From: Algoriphagus sp. TR-M9
Lineage (GTDB): Bacteria; Bacteroidota; Bacteroidia; Cytophagales; Cyclobacteriaceae
Assembly (NCBI RefSeq): GCF_027594545.1
Contig: NZ_CP115160.1
Span: 2,117,001 to 2,181,000, forward strand
Length of the DNA stretch: 64,000 bases
Reading direction: 5' to 3'
Shown here: positions 1 through 8,407 of the stretch, piece after piece
Layout of the letters: every line of letters begins with the position of its first letter
Position numbering within the stretch: position 1 is the stretch's first letter
Made by a program: the position numbers and the translations under genes
Notes under the pieces: generated by a model
Told to the model about the DNA's origin: nothing
What the model saw: only the letters and a program-made list of their open reading frames with translations
Database searches by the model: none

Positions 1-270
1 AAGAAGCTTAAGTTAAGCATACGAGCAAAAAGAACTGAAAACCAATCCGTTATAGAAGTTAGAGATAATGGAATCGGAATAGACCTCAATTTGTACAAGA
101 ACAGAATTTTTAAGCTGTACGATACCCTTTCTCCCTCCACCAACTTCAAAGGAACAGGGCTTTACCTCTCCAAGGTCAGAATCAACTCCATGGGAGGTAC
201 TATCAGACTGGCCTCGAAACCTATGGAAGGAACCGCAGTATTTATAGAATTGCCTGATGAAGAAAATTAA
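1..270 (+). CDS. Histidine kinase, C-terminal end (partial)
   Basis: The window opens inside a reading frame that encodes 89 residues before a TAA. The fragment is the end of a GHKL ATPase domain: an N-box/G1 stretch DNGIGID followed by a G2-like GTGLYLSK and the closing strand AVFIELP. This is the ATP-binding half of a sensor histidine kinase, and the sensor and dimerisation parts lie outside the window. The last 14 bases overlap the next gene, a single-domain response regulator, so the two are probably translationally coupled and form a phosphorelay pair. The input signal cannot be told from this fragment. Confidence 0.85.
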   Translation, partial: KKLKLSIRAKRTENQSVIEVRDNGIGIDLNLYKNRIFKLYDTLSPSTNFKGTGLYLSKVRINSMGGTIRLASKPMEGTAVFIELPDEEN

Positions 271-682
271 TATCATAATAGTTGACGATGATGCCCTATG
301 CATTCTCATAGCCAAAAAGCTGATCGAAAAGTATTTCCCTACCGAAATCCTTAAATCTATCGAGGCAATCAGCGATCCCAAAGTGGGGTTGGAACTAATT
401 GAAAAACACTTGCAGGAGGACCAAAAAGAGGATTCTAATCCTATGGTACTTTACGTGCTCCTAGATATCAGCATGCCGGAAATAGACGGCTGGATGTTTT
501 TGGAAAAACTCAGTAAAATAGATCCTGAAAACATCGTTAAAGTTTTTATGCATAGTTCTTCTGTAGATATTGCTGACAAAAACAAGGCTTTGCAATACGA
601 AAGAGTGGTCCATTATTTCCACAAGCCACTCAATCAAGCTAAAATTGAAGTGCTTTACGAGAAAATCCGAAAACTGAACTAA
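257..682 (+). CDS. Single-domain response regulator (CheY/Rcp1-like)
   Basis: A 141-residue protein made of one receiver domain. The acidic pocket DDD is at residues 10-12, the likely phospho-acceptor is Asp70 in LLDISMP, and the switch Ser and Lys appear late in the domain as MHSSS and HKP. There is no output domain, so it should act by protein contact or as a phosphorelay shuttle rather than by binding DNA. It begins inside the end of the upstream kinase gene (14-base overlap), which is probably its partner. The somewhat long alpha2-beta3 region (about residues 48-65) is typical of the Rcp1-like receivers common in Bacteroidota. Confidence 0.9.
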   Translation: MKKINIIIVDDDALCILIAKKLIEKYFPTEILKSIEAISDPKVGLELIEKHLQEDQKEDSNPMVLYVLLDISMPEIDGWMFLEKLSKIDPENIVKVFMHSSSVDIADKNKALQYERVVHYFHKPLNQAKIEVLYEKIRKLN

Positions 683-714
683 TACCTACAAACCATTCAG
701 CATCAACTAAACGC

Positions 715-1209
715 TTACTGAAGAGAGACAAAAGCTGGTAACTCCTTTTCAATTGCTAAAAAATGAGTCAATTCATGACTGCTATTATGCAGGGGAAAAA
801 TGGAGATCTCACATAAGTATGCTTCCCCATTATTCCTATAATTAACCAAGGAACCCGAAAATGGTATTTCAGCAGAAAGCTTCGCTCTGATTTGATTTCT
901 GGTAGTCAAAGAAGTTGATTTTCCCTGAAGGAAAGTAGGTTTTTTGCCAATAGCAAAATCAGGTGAATATCCGGTCATCGCCTGAAATCCAGGATTCACA
1001 TAAACGATATTTTGATCCAGATCAGTCAAAACCAATGCCTCGTAAGGAGTGGACAGTTCCCTTCTCAAGTCAATGCTCCAGGAATACTCCCTTGCAAACT
1101 TCATGAGCAACTGTAATTCCTCTGATTTTTGCTGCTTGACCCGATAATAGGGACTACTGATATCCCAACTCAGCAATGGTACACGCTTAACTTCACTTTT
1201 CCTTCTCAT
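715..1209 (-). CDS. LOV-like PAS domain protein lacking the photoactive cysteine
   Basis: A 164-residue protein with a basic N-terminus and a helix (about 20-50) leading into one PAS domain (about 55-155). The core resembles the LOV subclass: VNPGFQAMTGYS, then GKKPTFLQG (88-96), then NYRNNGEAY (123-131). In photoactive LOV domains the second motif carries a Cys that forms the flavin adduct; here that position (91) is Pro and the neighbouring Asn and Arg are Lys and Thr. It should therefore not form the adduct, and flavin binding is uncertain. No output domain follows. The neighbouring two-component genes suggest a signalling role, which is inference. Confidence 0.8.
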   Translation of the reverse strand: MRRKSEVKRVPLLSWDISSPYYRVKQQKSEELQLLMKFAREYSWSIDLRRELSTPYEALVLTDLDQNIVYVNPGFQAMTGYSPDFAIGKKPTFLQGKSTSLTTRNQIRAKLSAEIPFSGSLVNYRNNGEAYLCEISIFPLHNSSHELTHFLAIEKELPAFVSLQ

Positions 1210-1349
1210 GTGATTTTACTGTTTCATTTAGGGTTATCGAAATGCTTTGAACCAAAATGCCGGCTGAGCTAAACAAAACTCTAGGGCAAATCTTCACCGG
1301 TAGTTGCTAAGTTCAATAACCTCAGCACAACCGGAATTTTTGTCGTAGA

Positions 1350-1517
1350 TCAGGAGACCTTATTTTTGATTTTGGTGTAGAGATAAAAAAGCACGACTAA
1401 AGCTAGGAAAAACAGAATCACACCCAAAAAAAATTCGATTATCTCCAAGACCAACGTAAGGACAAGAATGGCTCCAAGGATAACTATGGCAAGTATGACT
1501 AAGCCTGTTTTTTGCAT
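1350..1517 (-). CDS. Small two-helix membrane protein (hypothetical)
   Basis: A 55-codon reading frame starting with ATG. After a short MQKTG start it is almost wholly hydrophobic to about residue 47, with one acidic break (LEIIE, about 24-28) splitting it into two predicted membrane helices, and it ends in a basic tail (TKIKNKVS). This pattern is unlikely in random non-coding DNA. No family is recognised. It stands alone between a PAS protein gene and a DUF2490 gene, all on the same strand. Function is unknown; it could be a small inner-membrane stress or regulatory protein. Confidence 0.5.
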   Translation of the reverse strand: MQKTGLVILAIVILGAILVLTLVLEIIEFFLGVILFFLALVVLFYLYTKIKNKVS

Positions 1518-1803
1518 GATCAATTATTAATATGAACTTTCCTTATCAAATGGCTTGAATTCTATGAATCCCAAAACCAAAGTAAGAAAGTTATGTCAAT
1601 TTATATCTACGAATTGACAACCGCTGAATTCAATAAATTGTTTAGATACTGGATCTTTTCTTTGAACCCAAATCACGCCAATAATTGAGCTATTTCTACG
1701 CTGAAATACTGGTAGTCTCTCCCCTCTTCAATTCATTAATACCAGATTTGGCAGACGCTGCAAATTAGGGTTGACCACAGCCGGATTTTTATTTCATAAC
1801 TCC

Positions 1804-2499
1804 TCAAAAGCTATGGTGAAGGCTAAACTGTAGTTGCCCTTTTGCCCAGCTGTTGGTAGTTTGCTTCATCCATCCTGCCTGAACTCTCAGATTATCCCTT
1901 AGGCCATACCCTAGCCCAAGGTAGGTTCTGTTACGGTCAAAAAGCTCCACACTGCTACCTGCATTCACATTCTTTTGCCCATTGATGAAGATCTCATTGT
2001 AAAGTGCTAAATACACCGCATCCTTTTGCAGACTAGGTTTATTGAGCGGTATATTCATGAAAATATTATATCGAAACCTGGTTCTAAAATCTTGCCCCTC
2101 AACCCATCGCTGTTCAAACCTAAACCTATGTGTCAAATAAAACCTACCTCCCACTTTCTGAGGAAGTAAGGCTTCTTGATAGATTCTGTTTTCAAGCACA
2201 TTGGCACTCGACTCCCCAAAAGCTCCTGTAGAAATATAAGCATACCCAAGTGTGAAAGTAATATTTGCCTCACGAGGAGAGTAGGTGAATCCGGAACGCA
2301 GGAGTAGCTGTTCCTTGTCGCTAGCCATATTCCAGGCGCGGTATTGAAAATCACCCTGCATCCCAAATTGACTTTCTTTAAACTTCATGGAGTAAAAATA
2401 CATGTACCATGCACCCAGTTGGTCCTCATCTATGGCAGTTTGTGCAGAGGCAGAATAAGTAAAAATACTGAGCAGGAGAATAAGGAATGTTTTGTTCAT
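1804..2499 (-). CDS. DUF2490 family outer-membrane protein
   Basis: The chosen ATG gives 231 residues with a clean signal peptide (MNKTFLILLLSIFTYSASAQ, cleavage after AQ). A longer frame begins 84 bases upstream, but its extra N-terminus would bury the signal sequence. The mature part is rich in alternating aromatic strands (WYMYFYSMKFKES, FQYRAWNM, RFYLTHRFRFEQRW, FRTRFRYNIFM) and ends with the aromatic LQFSLHHSF, as in a beta-barrel. This fits the DUF2490 family of small outer-membrane barrels common in Bacteroidota. No substrate is known. It stands alone downstream of the LytTR gene on the same strand. Confidence 0.8.
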   Translation of the reverse strand: MNKTFLILLLSIFTYSASAQTAIDEDQLGAWYMYFYSMKFKESQFGMQGDFQYRAWNMASDKEQLLLRSGFTYSPREANITFTLGYAYISTGAFGESSANVLENRIYQEALLPQKVGGRFYLTHRFRFEQRWVEGQDFRTRFRYNIFMNIPLNKPSLQKDAVYLALYNEIFINGQKNVNAGSSVELFDRNRTYLGLGYGLRDNLRVQAGWMKQTTNSWAKGQLQFSLHHSF

Positions 2500-2656
2500 G
2501 ATGAAAATTAAAGGAATCCAGTTCAGCCCAGAGTCCTGTGGTAGCAATGGCTCAATAATGTGAAATAATTGTGGAACTGGCAATGCATTACACTATGAAC
2601 GGAATTGGAAGGGTTTCAGCGTATAGAAATCAAACAGCTGCTTCTGACAATAAACT

Positions 2657-3406
2657 TTAGCCTACCATATATGCTCCAATTGCATGGACAAATGCATCTT
2701 TCCTGCGAACCGATATTTCAAGCACCAATCCATTCATCAGGGTGACATATCCACTTTTAGAATAACCATTCACACATTTGAGGTTGATTAAGTGGGAATT
2801 ATGAATTCTAAAAAAGCCAAAGTCTTTAAGCAGCGCCTCAAAGTATTTCAAGGTTTTGGATACAGTATACTTTTTCGCATTCACTGTTATTACATGGGTA
2901 TAATTCACGTCTGCTTCACACCTTAAAATATCCTGAATAGTCAAAAAGACATAACCCTCCTTTGAAGGAATACTGATTTTTTTAGAAGTATGGATATGCG
3001 ATAAGTGGTTCATCAATACTCCTACTCGCTCTTTCAGCTGCTTGTGGTCTATTTTTTCGAAAGCCTTAGTGATAGCTTTATCAAAATCTATCCGATCAAT
3101 AGGTTTCAGCAGGTAATCTATAGCAGAGAGTTTAAAAGCATCCAAAGCATATTGCTCATAGGAGGTAGTGAAAATCAAACAAAAATCCGGATTGGCAATT
3201 TTTGAAAGCAGGTCAAAACCTGTCTTTTCTCCTATCATCACATCTAAAAATAAAATTTCTGGCCGTTCACTTTCCAATCCCTCTAGTGCTGAATCGAGAG
3301 AATTAAAGCAGATAACCCGGACTCTATCGCTATAAGGCTTTAAAAATGCCATAATCCTATCTGTGCAGTGCTGTTCGTCCTCGACAATTGCTATAGTCAT
3401 TTCCAT
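2657..3406 (-). CDS. LytTR-type DNA-binding response regulator
   Basis: About 249 residues with two domains. The receiver domain (about 1-120) has VEDEQ and the acceptor Asp near 55 in LFLDVMIGEKTG. The LytTR DNA-binding domain (about 140-245) shows IRCEADVNYTHV-like and FFRIHNSHLINL motifs. ATG codons at 3406 and 3400 are both possible; a TTG at 3412 would overlap the kinase stop. It follows the LytS-type kinase without a gap and should be phosphorylated by it, then bind target promoters through LytTR contacts. Targets are not evident; the divergently transcribed PspC-like/lipoprotein pair upstream of the kinase is one candidate. Confidence 0.92.
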   Translation of the reverse strand: MEMTIAIVEDEQHCTDRIMAFLKPYSDRVRVICFNSLDSALEGLESERPEILFLDVMIGEKTGFDLLSKIANPDFCLIFTTSYEQYALDAFKLSAIDYLLKPIDRIDFDKAITKAFEKIDHKQLKERVGVLMNHLSHIHTSKKISIPSKEGYVFLTIQDILRCEADVNYTHVITVNAKKYTVSKTLKYFEALLKDFGFFRIHNSHLINLKCVNGYSKSGYVTLMNGLVLEISVRRKDAFVHAIGAYMVG

Positions 3407-3408
3407 AG

Positions 3409-5199
3409 TCAATAAGCTAAATTTAGTGGTATGATAATTTCAATAATTGTCCCCGCACCCTCCGGCTTATCAGTGATCTGAAGTTTTCCTTCAAGTCCAG
3501 ACTGCTCATTGAGGATTCTAATTCTGCTTTCTGTAATGCTAATCCCTTTTGACTTTTTTCCCAAACCTAAGCTTGTTACTTTTCTACCAATCCCATTGTC
3601 CTCTACCTTGCAATGCAGGAAATCACCTAGCTTTTGATAATTGATATTAATCTCTCCATTTTCCTCTCTTCCCGGAAAGGCATGCCAAATGCAGTTTTCG
3701 ACAAAAGGCTGTAATAGCATGGGCGGAACCAAAATATTTTGGGCTTCTAAATTCTCAGCAAGATGGATGGTATAGTTGAATTTAGCAGGTTGTCTTTTAT
3801 TCTCAACTTGAAGATATAGTTCTAAAAAGGCAACATCATCACTCAAGGATATTTCCTTTTGAACTGAATTTTCAAGAACCAAACGCATCAGTTTACCGAA
3901 GCTGGAAAGATAATCCTGGGCATCATCAAGATCATTTTTGAGGATATAATCTCCGATCGAGTTCAGCGAATTAAAAATAAAATGAGGATTCATTTGCGCT
4001 CTCAGTGCTTTCAGCTCAGTTTCCGAGACCAATGCCCTAAATTCAGCTTCATTTTTTTCTGCTAGGGCATCTCTGCGTTTCTTGTAAAAATACACTCCGC
4101 ACAATAGGATCAAGACAATCAAATTAGCTAGAATTAAGCTGTATTTTCGTACTATTTTTTCTCTTTCAAGTTCAGCAAGAGCCTGAGCACGTTCTTTATC
4201 AAAATCAAATGCCATTTGCTTTCTGCTTACTGCTACCCTTCGATTCTGGTTGTTTAAGCTATCCTTTAACACTGAAAATCTTTTGTAAGCTTTTAAGCTC
4301 CCTTCGAAATCGCTTTTAGCAGCAAACACATCAGACAAAGTTCCCCATGCGGATTTCTGCAAAAATATATTTCCTTGATTTTCACTCAATTGGAGAGATT
4401 CTTTTGCTAAAATCTCCGCCTTATCGAGGTCTCCCACTCCAAGAAATGCCATAGCGGCATTGGCGTATGCCGTGGGCTTAACAAAATCAATTTCCAGAGA
4501 ATCTACCAAATTCAAACTTTTTTCCGCCATTTTAACCCCTTCCTCAGGCTGATCATTTTGCACATAGATCAATGAAAGGTTACTGTACAGGTTGGCAAGC
4601 TGAAGTGGATTTGACTTGAGCTGATCATAGTCCAAAGCCTTTTTGAAGTAATAAATAGCCGAATCATTTTGATCCAATGCACCATAAATATTTGCTATGT
4701 TCAGGGATGCATTCAATGCTGAACTTTGGCTATTTGTAGCTACCTCTTCAAACAAGCTTAAAGCCTTCTGATATTCCTCCTGCTCATAATAAATGGTCGC
4801 GATATTACCTTTTATGCTCCATTGGAAGGCTTCCAATTTCGAATTTTGCTCGGCTATGGCAAGTGCTGTATAATAATAGTCCAGTGCTTTAAAAGGATTG
4901 GAATAGCTGTATTGATAGATCAACCCCAGTCTTTCATATGCCACCATTATTCCTTTAGGATAATCCAGAATTTTAGCAAGTTCAAGAGTTTGCAAACCCC
5001 AGATTTCCAATTTGCTATCTCCAGGATTTTCAAATAAAGCTTTTTTGAGGAAGTCATTTCTCTGATCAATGATTGTTGAGTCAAGGTCACTGATATCCAC
5101 AGAATCTACCGCTAAAGTATCTCCCCTTCCCTCAAAAAAACCTTGAGGAATATCTCCCAAAAAATGAAGTATTATAGTCAGTATCACACAAAGGCTCAT
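3409..5199 (-). CDS. TPR-containing LytS/YehU-type sensor histidine kinase
   Basis: A 596-residue membrane kinase. A short hydrophobic N-terminus (1-15) probably exports the following tetratricopeptide-like array (about 60-340). One transmembrane helix lies at about 353-372, then a short coiled coil, then the His_kinase domain (PF06580 type) with phospho-acceptor His406 in NPHFIFNSLNS and a GHKL ATPase ending with DNGIGRK and GAGTIIEIIIP. Periplasmic TPRs followed by this kinase are a common Bacteroidota layout. The gene ends against the LytTR gene and forms a two-component system with it. The signal is probably a protein or peptide bound by the TPRs, which is inference. Confidence 0.92.
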   Translation of the reverse strand: MSLCVILTIILHFLGDIPQGFFEGRGDTLAVDSVDISDLDSTIIDQRNDFLKKALFENPGDSKLEIWGLQTLELAKILDYPKGIMVAYERLGLIYQYSYSNPFKALDYYYTALAIAEQNSKLEAFQWSIKGNIATIYYEQEEYQKALSLFEEVATNSQSSALNASLNIANIYGALDQNDSAIYYFKKALDYDQLKSNPLQLANLYSNLSLIYVQNDQPEEGVKMAEKSLNLVDSLEIDFVKPTAYANAAMAFLGVGDLDKAEILAKESLQLSENQGNIFLQKSAWGTLSDVFAAKSDFEGSLKAYKRFSVLKDSLNNQNRRVAVSRKQMAFDFDKERAQALAELEREKIVRKYSLILANLIVLILLCGVYFYKKRRDALAEKNEAEFRALVSETELKALRAQMNPHFIFNSLNSIGDYILKNDLDDAQDYLSSFGKLMRLVLENSVQKEISLSDDVAFLELYLQVENKRQPAKFNYTIHLAENLEAQNILVPPMLLQPFVENCIWHAFPGREENGEININYQKLGDFLHCKVEDNGIGRKVTSLGLGKKSKGISITESRIRILNEQSGLEGKLQITDKPEGAGTIIEIIIPLNLAY

Positions 5200-5343
5200 G
5201 GCAAATAAATAGGTTATGTAAATTATGCTTTTAGCACAAAAAATAAGTCAAGTCAACCGATAAATTATTTAAGTATTACATCAAATCATTAGCTATTTCC
5301 AGGTGTGTATTCACTAGTTAATTTTATTGGAAAAGCAGAAAAA

Positions 5344-5811
5344 ATGTCCACTCAAAAAATTCAAAGCTATTTATCTAAACCCGAAAAACTATTGCTTGGA
5401 GTTTGTGCAGTCCTGTCTATAAAGACAAATATGCCATCCTTAGCCCTGAGGATAGGTTTTATAGCTTTCACCATCATTTTCATACCATTAGCTATCCTGA
5501 GTTACCTGATTCTATTTTTGGCTATAGTATCAAAAAAAAGCAAAGCAATCAACTTAGCACTTACAGGCACTCTTTTGGGAGTACCGCTGAGCTATTACTT
5601 CCAAACAGAAATGGTACAAAACTGGAGAGGGAGCGGCGGAATAATCAGCTATTTGGTCAGTTTACCAAGCATATTGGAAGAGTACCATAATTATGTTGGC
5701 AGTGCTTGGGATATAGTTAGCAATATCATTTTGGCGATGCTGGTTTGTGCTGCTATAGGTGGCACCATTGGGTATTATTTAGAGAAAAACTCAAAAAGAA
5801 AACAAGTATGA
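5344..5811 (+). CDS. PspC-like membrane protein
   Basis: The chosen ATG (a GGAAAAG stretch lies upstream) gives 155 residues. The N-terminal part matches the PspC pattern: KLLLGVCAVLSIKTNM, then a first long hydrophobic helix (about 30-60). A second hydrophobic helix occurs near the C-terminus (about 125-147), followed by a basic tail. PspC domains are inner-membrane parts of envelope-stress signalling in other bacteria, but this is a stand-alone version. Its stop overlaps the start of a lipoprotein gene by four bases (ATGA), so the two should be co-translated. It is divergent from the LytS/LytTR system. Confidence 0.75.
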   Translation: MSTQKIQSYLSKPEKLLLGVCAVLSIKTNMPSLALRIGFIAFTIIFIPLAILSYLILFLAIVSKKSKAINLALTGTLLGVPLSYYFQTEMVQNWRGSGGIISYLVSLPSILEEYHNYVGSAWDIVSNIILAMLVCAAIGGTIGYYLEKNSKRKQV

Positions 5812-6404
5812 AGAATTTCACATTTATCCTTTTTTGCCTGCTGAGCACTTTCTTTATAATGGCAGGCTGTTCTGATGGCGATGAAAAACCCGACGAAAAA
5901 ATCAAATCCGAATACTACTTTCGATTCAAAGTAAATGGGATTTTAGAGGAATACATCTATCAACCAGAAACTCAGATTAACCTTACTGGAGGTAAATACT
6001 ATAATGAAGAGAATCAACTTCACATTATCCAGGTATCCGGACATAGAAACATCTTTCAGCCTCAGCAAAATACAGTAGTACTTCAACTATTTCATACAGA
6101 AGATATTGCTACAGGAATTACCTATTCCAACATATCTTCTCCTTCATCAGTTTTACCGCAATTTTTTGGAATAACCTACATTGACAATGATGGCAAAACC
6201 TATTTAGCAACAAATAACAATCCTGCATTTCCCATGTGGGAAATTGCATCTTTCAAATTTGATAGGATAGATGCCACAGGTATGAAAGGTACATTTTCGG
6301 CAATCGGGAAAACCTACGATACCACTACTGGTCAAAGTATACTTACAGGAAGAGTAGAAATTACAGATGGTGAATTTTATGTTCCTAGAAATAATGAACT
6401 CTAA
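5808..6404 (+). CDS. Hypothetical lipoprotein
   Basis: 198 residues with a lipoprotein signal peptide (MKNFTFILFCLLSTFFIMAGC, lipidated Cys21) followed by an acidic linker SDGDEKPDEK. The mature part has alternating beta-strand character (YYFRFKVNGILEEY, LHIIQVSGHR, TVVLQLFHTED) and a C-terminal strand stretch containing GTFSAIG and a TDGEFYVP end. This layout resembles small single-domain Bacteroidota lipoproteins of beta-sandwich type; I cannot assign a numbered family. It overlaps the PspC-like gene by four bases and is probably co-expressed with it at the envelope. Confidence 0.7.
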   Translation: MKNFTFILFCLLSTFFIMAGCSDGDEKPDEKIKSEYYFRFKVNGILEEYIYQPETQINLTGGKYYNEENQLHIIQVSGHRNIFQPQQNTVVLQLFHTEDIATGITYSNISSPSSVLPQFFGITYIDNDGKTYLATNNNPAFPMWEIASFKFDRIDATGMKGTFSAIGKTYDTTTGQSILTGRVEITDGEFYVPRNNEL

Positions 6405-6446
6405 GTTATTGCTATTACCTGATATGAATGAAGTTGACTAAAATCT

Positions 6447-6460
6447 GCCGGTACGCCGGC
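6447..6460. repeat. Short GC-rich hairpin within a dispersed repeat-like stretch
   Basis: GCCGG-TACG-CCGGC forms a five-base-pair stem in an otherwise AT-rich intergenic stretch after the lipoprotein gene. The surrounding 60 bases (6430-6488) resemble 39759-39817, sharing TTGACTAAAA and GCGGGATTTTCGGTTTT, so this is probably a small dispersed intergenic repeat rather than a simple terminator. Confidence 0.4.
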
Positions 6461-6652
6461 CCGTGCGGGATTTTCGGTTTTGTAAAGGTTCATATTCTCT
6501 TGCATTCACTTGAAGTATTTTTAACTAATTCCCTGAATTAAACAAACTCGGCTTTTTTTTTGGACTAATTACCTAGCAAGGAATGGATCTAACCCGAACA
6601 GGTCCATTGAACTAGTGAAAAACAATTCTTTAACCCTAAAAACCAAGCTATC

Positions 6653-6901
6653 ATGTCTAAAAACCATGGTCCAAGCATCAAAAACGATGATCAATACGAG
6701 GCACTGCGAAGAGAAGGAATGAGTAAGGAAAAAGCTGCACGAATCGCAAATGACCCCAATTCGGGCAAAAAAGGTGGCAAAGCAGAGAATTACGAAGACA
6801 GAAGCAAACAGGACTTATATGACAAAGCCAAGGAAGTAGGAATCTCTGGAAGGAGTAAAATGTCAAAGGATGAACTCATCCAGGCATTGAGAAACGCTTA
6901 G
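6653..6901 (+). CDS. Small DUF7218/Rho_N-like protein
   Basis: An 82-residue, highly charged, soluble protein. The first half (about 5-35) has the motif DQYEALRREGMSKEKAARIAN seen in DUF7218-type small proteins. The second half (about 48-82), RSKQDLYDKAKEVGI and MSKDELIQALRNA, is a helix-extended-loop-helix like the Rho N-terminal/SAP-like nucleic-acid binding fold. Such proteins are usually cytosolic and often stress-induced, but the exact role is unknown. It is a single gene with its own intergenic space on both sides. Start: ATG at 6653, after an AT-rich leader. Confidence 0.75.
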   Translation: MSKNHGPSIKNDDQYEALRREGMSKEKAARIANDPNSGKKGGKAENYEDRSKQDLYDKAKEVGISGRSKMSKDELIQALRNA

Positions 6902-7208
6902 CTACCTGTTTTTTTCTTCTACAAATGCTTTTGAGGTGAACGTGTGAAAGTTCTCTCCATCTCCCCTAGTTCTAATTCTCCTTATTATAAGAATTCAAAT
7001 ACAAAGGAAATTAGGATCCCTCCTTTAAAACAATGCCTTAAATTAGGTATGGAATAATTTACTGAAATTTCAATCCAATGTACCTGAGCAAACAGTCCGA
7101 ACTCAGCTACTTAAATGAAAAGCTTAATGGTCTCAAAATCACATCAAATTAGTGACGTGAAATTTAGGAAGACTAAGGAATTCATTACAAACAAACCAAA
7201 GATCACCC
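6902..7208. other. 307-base non-coding gap
   Basis: No convincing gene, RNA or repeat was seen between the small DUF7218-like gene and the permease. A short T-run follows the upstream gene (about 6908-6916) without a clear hairpin. The overlapping frames here are low-complexity shadows of the permease start. Confidence 0.5.
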
Positions 7209-8381
7209 ATGAAATCAAAGGATTTACTGCTCATATTCGTACTTCTTACCTTGGGATCATACTTCCTGGTCAAAGGTTTAGTGGCAGCTACAGCCTTTCT
7301 TATTCCTTTGGTTTTTGCAGCTATGTTGACCCTGATCTGCATCCCGTTATCCAGAAAATTGGAGCATTTTGGGGTGGGAAGAGGTATTGCTTCGTTTCTC
7401 TGTGTCATATTGAGCTTGGTCGCTTTTCTTTCTATATTCGTCGTAGTTTCAGCTCAAATCAGTAACGTAGCCGAAAAGTGGCCTGAAGCACAAGAAAGAT
7501 TAAAACCTAGGCTGGAGAAAGCTCAAAATTTCATCCGAGAAAAAACCGGAATCAGTACACAAGAACAGATGCAAATGATCTATGGAAACGCCGAATCAGA
7601 CAGTACTGCTTCACCTTCCAGTTCAAGCACACAGGCATCCTCAGAGATGATTACCGAAGATGCCAAAAAAACAATAGGACTGATAGTCATGGATTTTTTT
7701 GGGTTTCTGGGCAATGCCACGCTCACCTTTATCTATTTCTTTTTCCTCCTATTTTACCGGCATAAGGTAAAGCTCTCGATTCTGAGGTTTTTCAGTGAAG
7801 AGAAAAAAGAAAAAGCCAAAAAAGTCATGGCAGAGTCCATCCAACTCTCTGTAGATTTTTTGGTGGGAAGACTAACACTCATCTTATTTTTAGCTATCAT
7901 CTATAGCATTGGGATGTCCATTGCCGGATTAGAAAATGCCATATTGATTGCAGTGATCGCGTCCCTCCTTTCACTTATCCCATTTATAGGGAATATCATT
8001 GGCTATCTTTTAGCCATAAGTTTAAGTGTATTTGGCGGAGCCGAAACCTGGTCTCTGGTCGTAGTTACACTCACTTACGGATTGGCACAATTCGTTGAAT
8101 CTTATATTCTAGAACCCTACGTGGTGGGTAAAAAAGTTGATTTAAATCCTCTAGTTACCATAGTCATCGTAGTACTGGGCAGTTCCATTTGGGGAATATC
8201 TGGTATGATTCTTAGCATTCCTGTGGCTGGTATCATGAAGATCATTTTTGATGCTACAGATGGTTTAAAACCTCTGGGCTATGCGCTCGGCGAGGAGGAT
8301 CTAGACGATCCCGATGAGCAAGGATTCCTGAGTAAATGGGGGGAGCAAATCTGGAATAAAATCAAAGGAAAATCTAAATAA
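7209..8381 (+). CDS. AI-2E family (PerM-like) transporter
   Basis: 390 residues with the typical layout of the AI-2E/PerM exporter family. There are three N-terminal helices (about 5-22, 25-47, 60-85), a soluble amphipathic segment (about 85-160) with a serine-rich stretch SPSSSSTQASSE, and a cluster of five helices (about 160-345) containing SLIPFIGNIIGYLLA and AQFVESYILEPYVVGKKVDLNPL, the family's conserved core. A short charged tail follows. Substrates differ within the family (autoinducer-2, Na+/H+, others) and cannot be told here. It is transcribed alone and converges on the DNA ligase gene. Confidence 0.88.
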   Translation: MKSKDLLLIFVLLTLGSYFLVKGLVAATAFLIPLVFAAMLTLICIPLSRKLEHFGVGRGIASFLCVILSLVAFLSIFVVVSAQISNVAEKWPEAQERLKPRLEKAQNFIREKTGISTQEQMQMIYGNAESDSTASPSSSSTQASSEMITEDAKKTIGLIVMDFFGFLGNATLTFIYFFFLLFYRHKVKLSILRFFSEEKKEKAKKVMAESIQLSVDFLVGRLTLILFLAIIYSIGMSIAGLENAILIAVIASLLSLIPFIGNIIGYLLAISLSVFGGAETWSLVVVTLTYGLAQFVESYILEPYVVGKKVDLNPLVTIVIVVLGSSIWGISGMILSIPVAGIMKIIFDATDGLKPLGYALGEEDLDDPDEQGFLSKWGEQIWNKIKGKSK

Positions 8382-8407
8382 TCCAGCCGAACAGCAGAGG
8401 AATGGAA

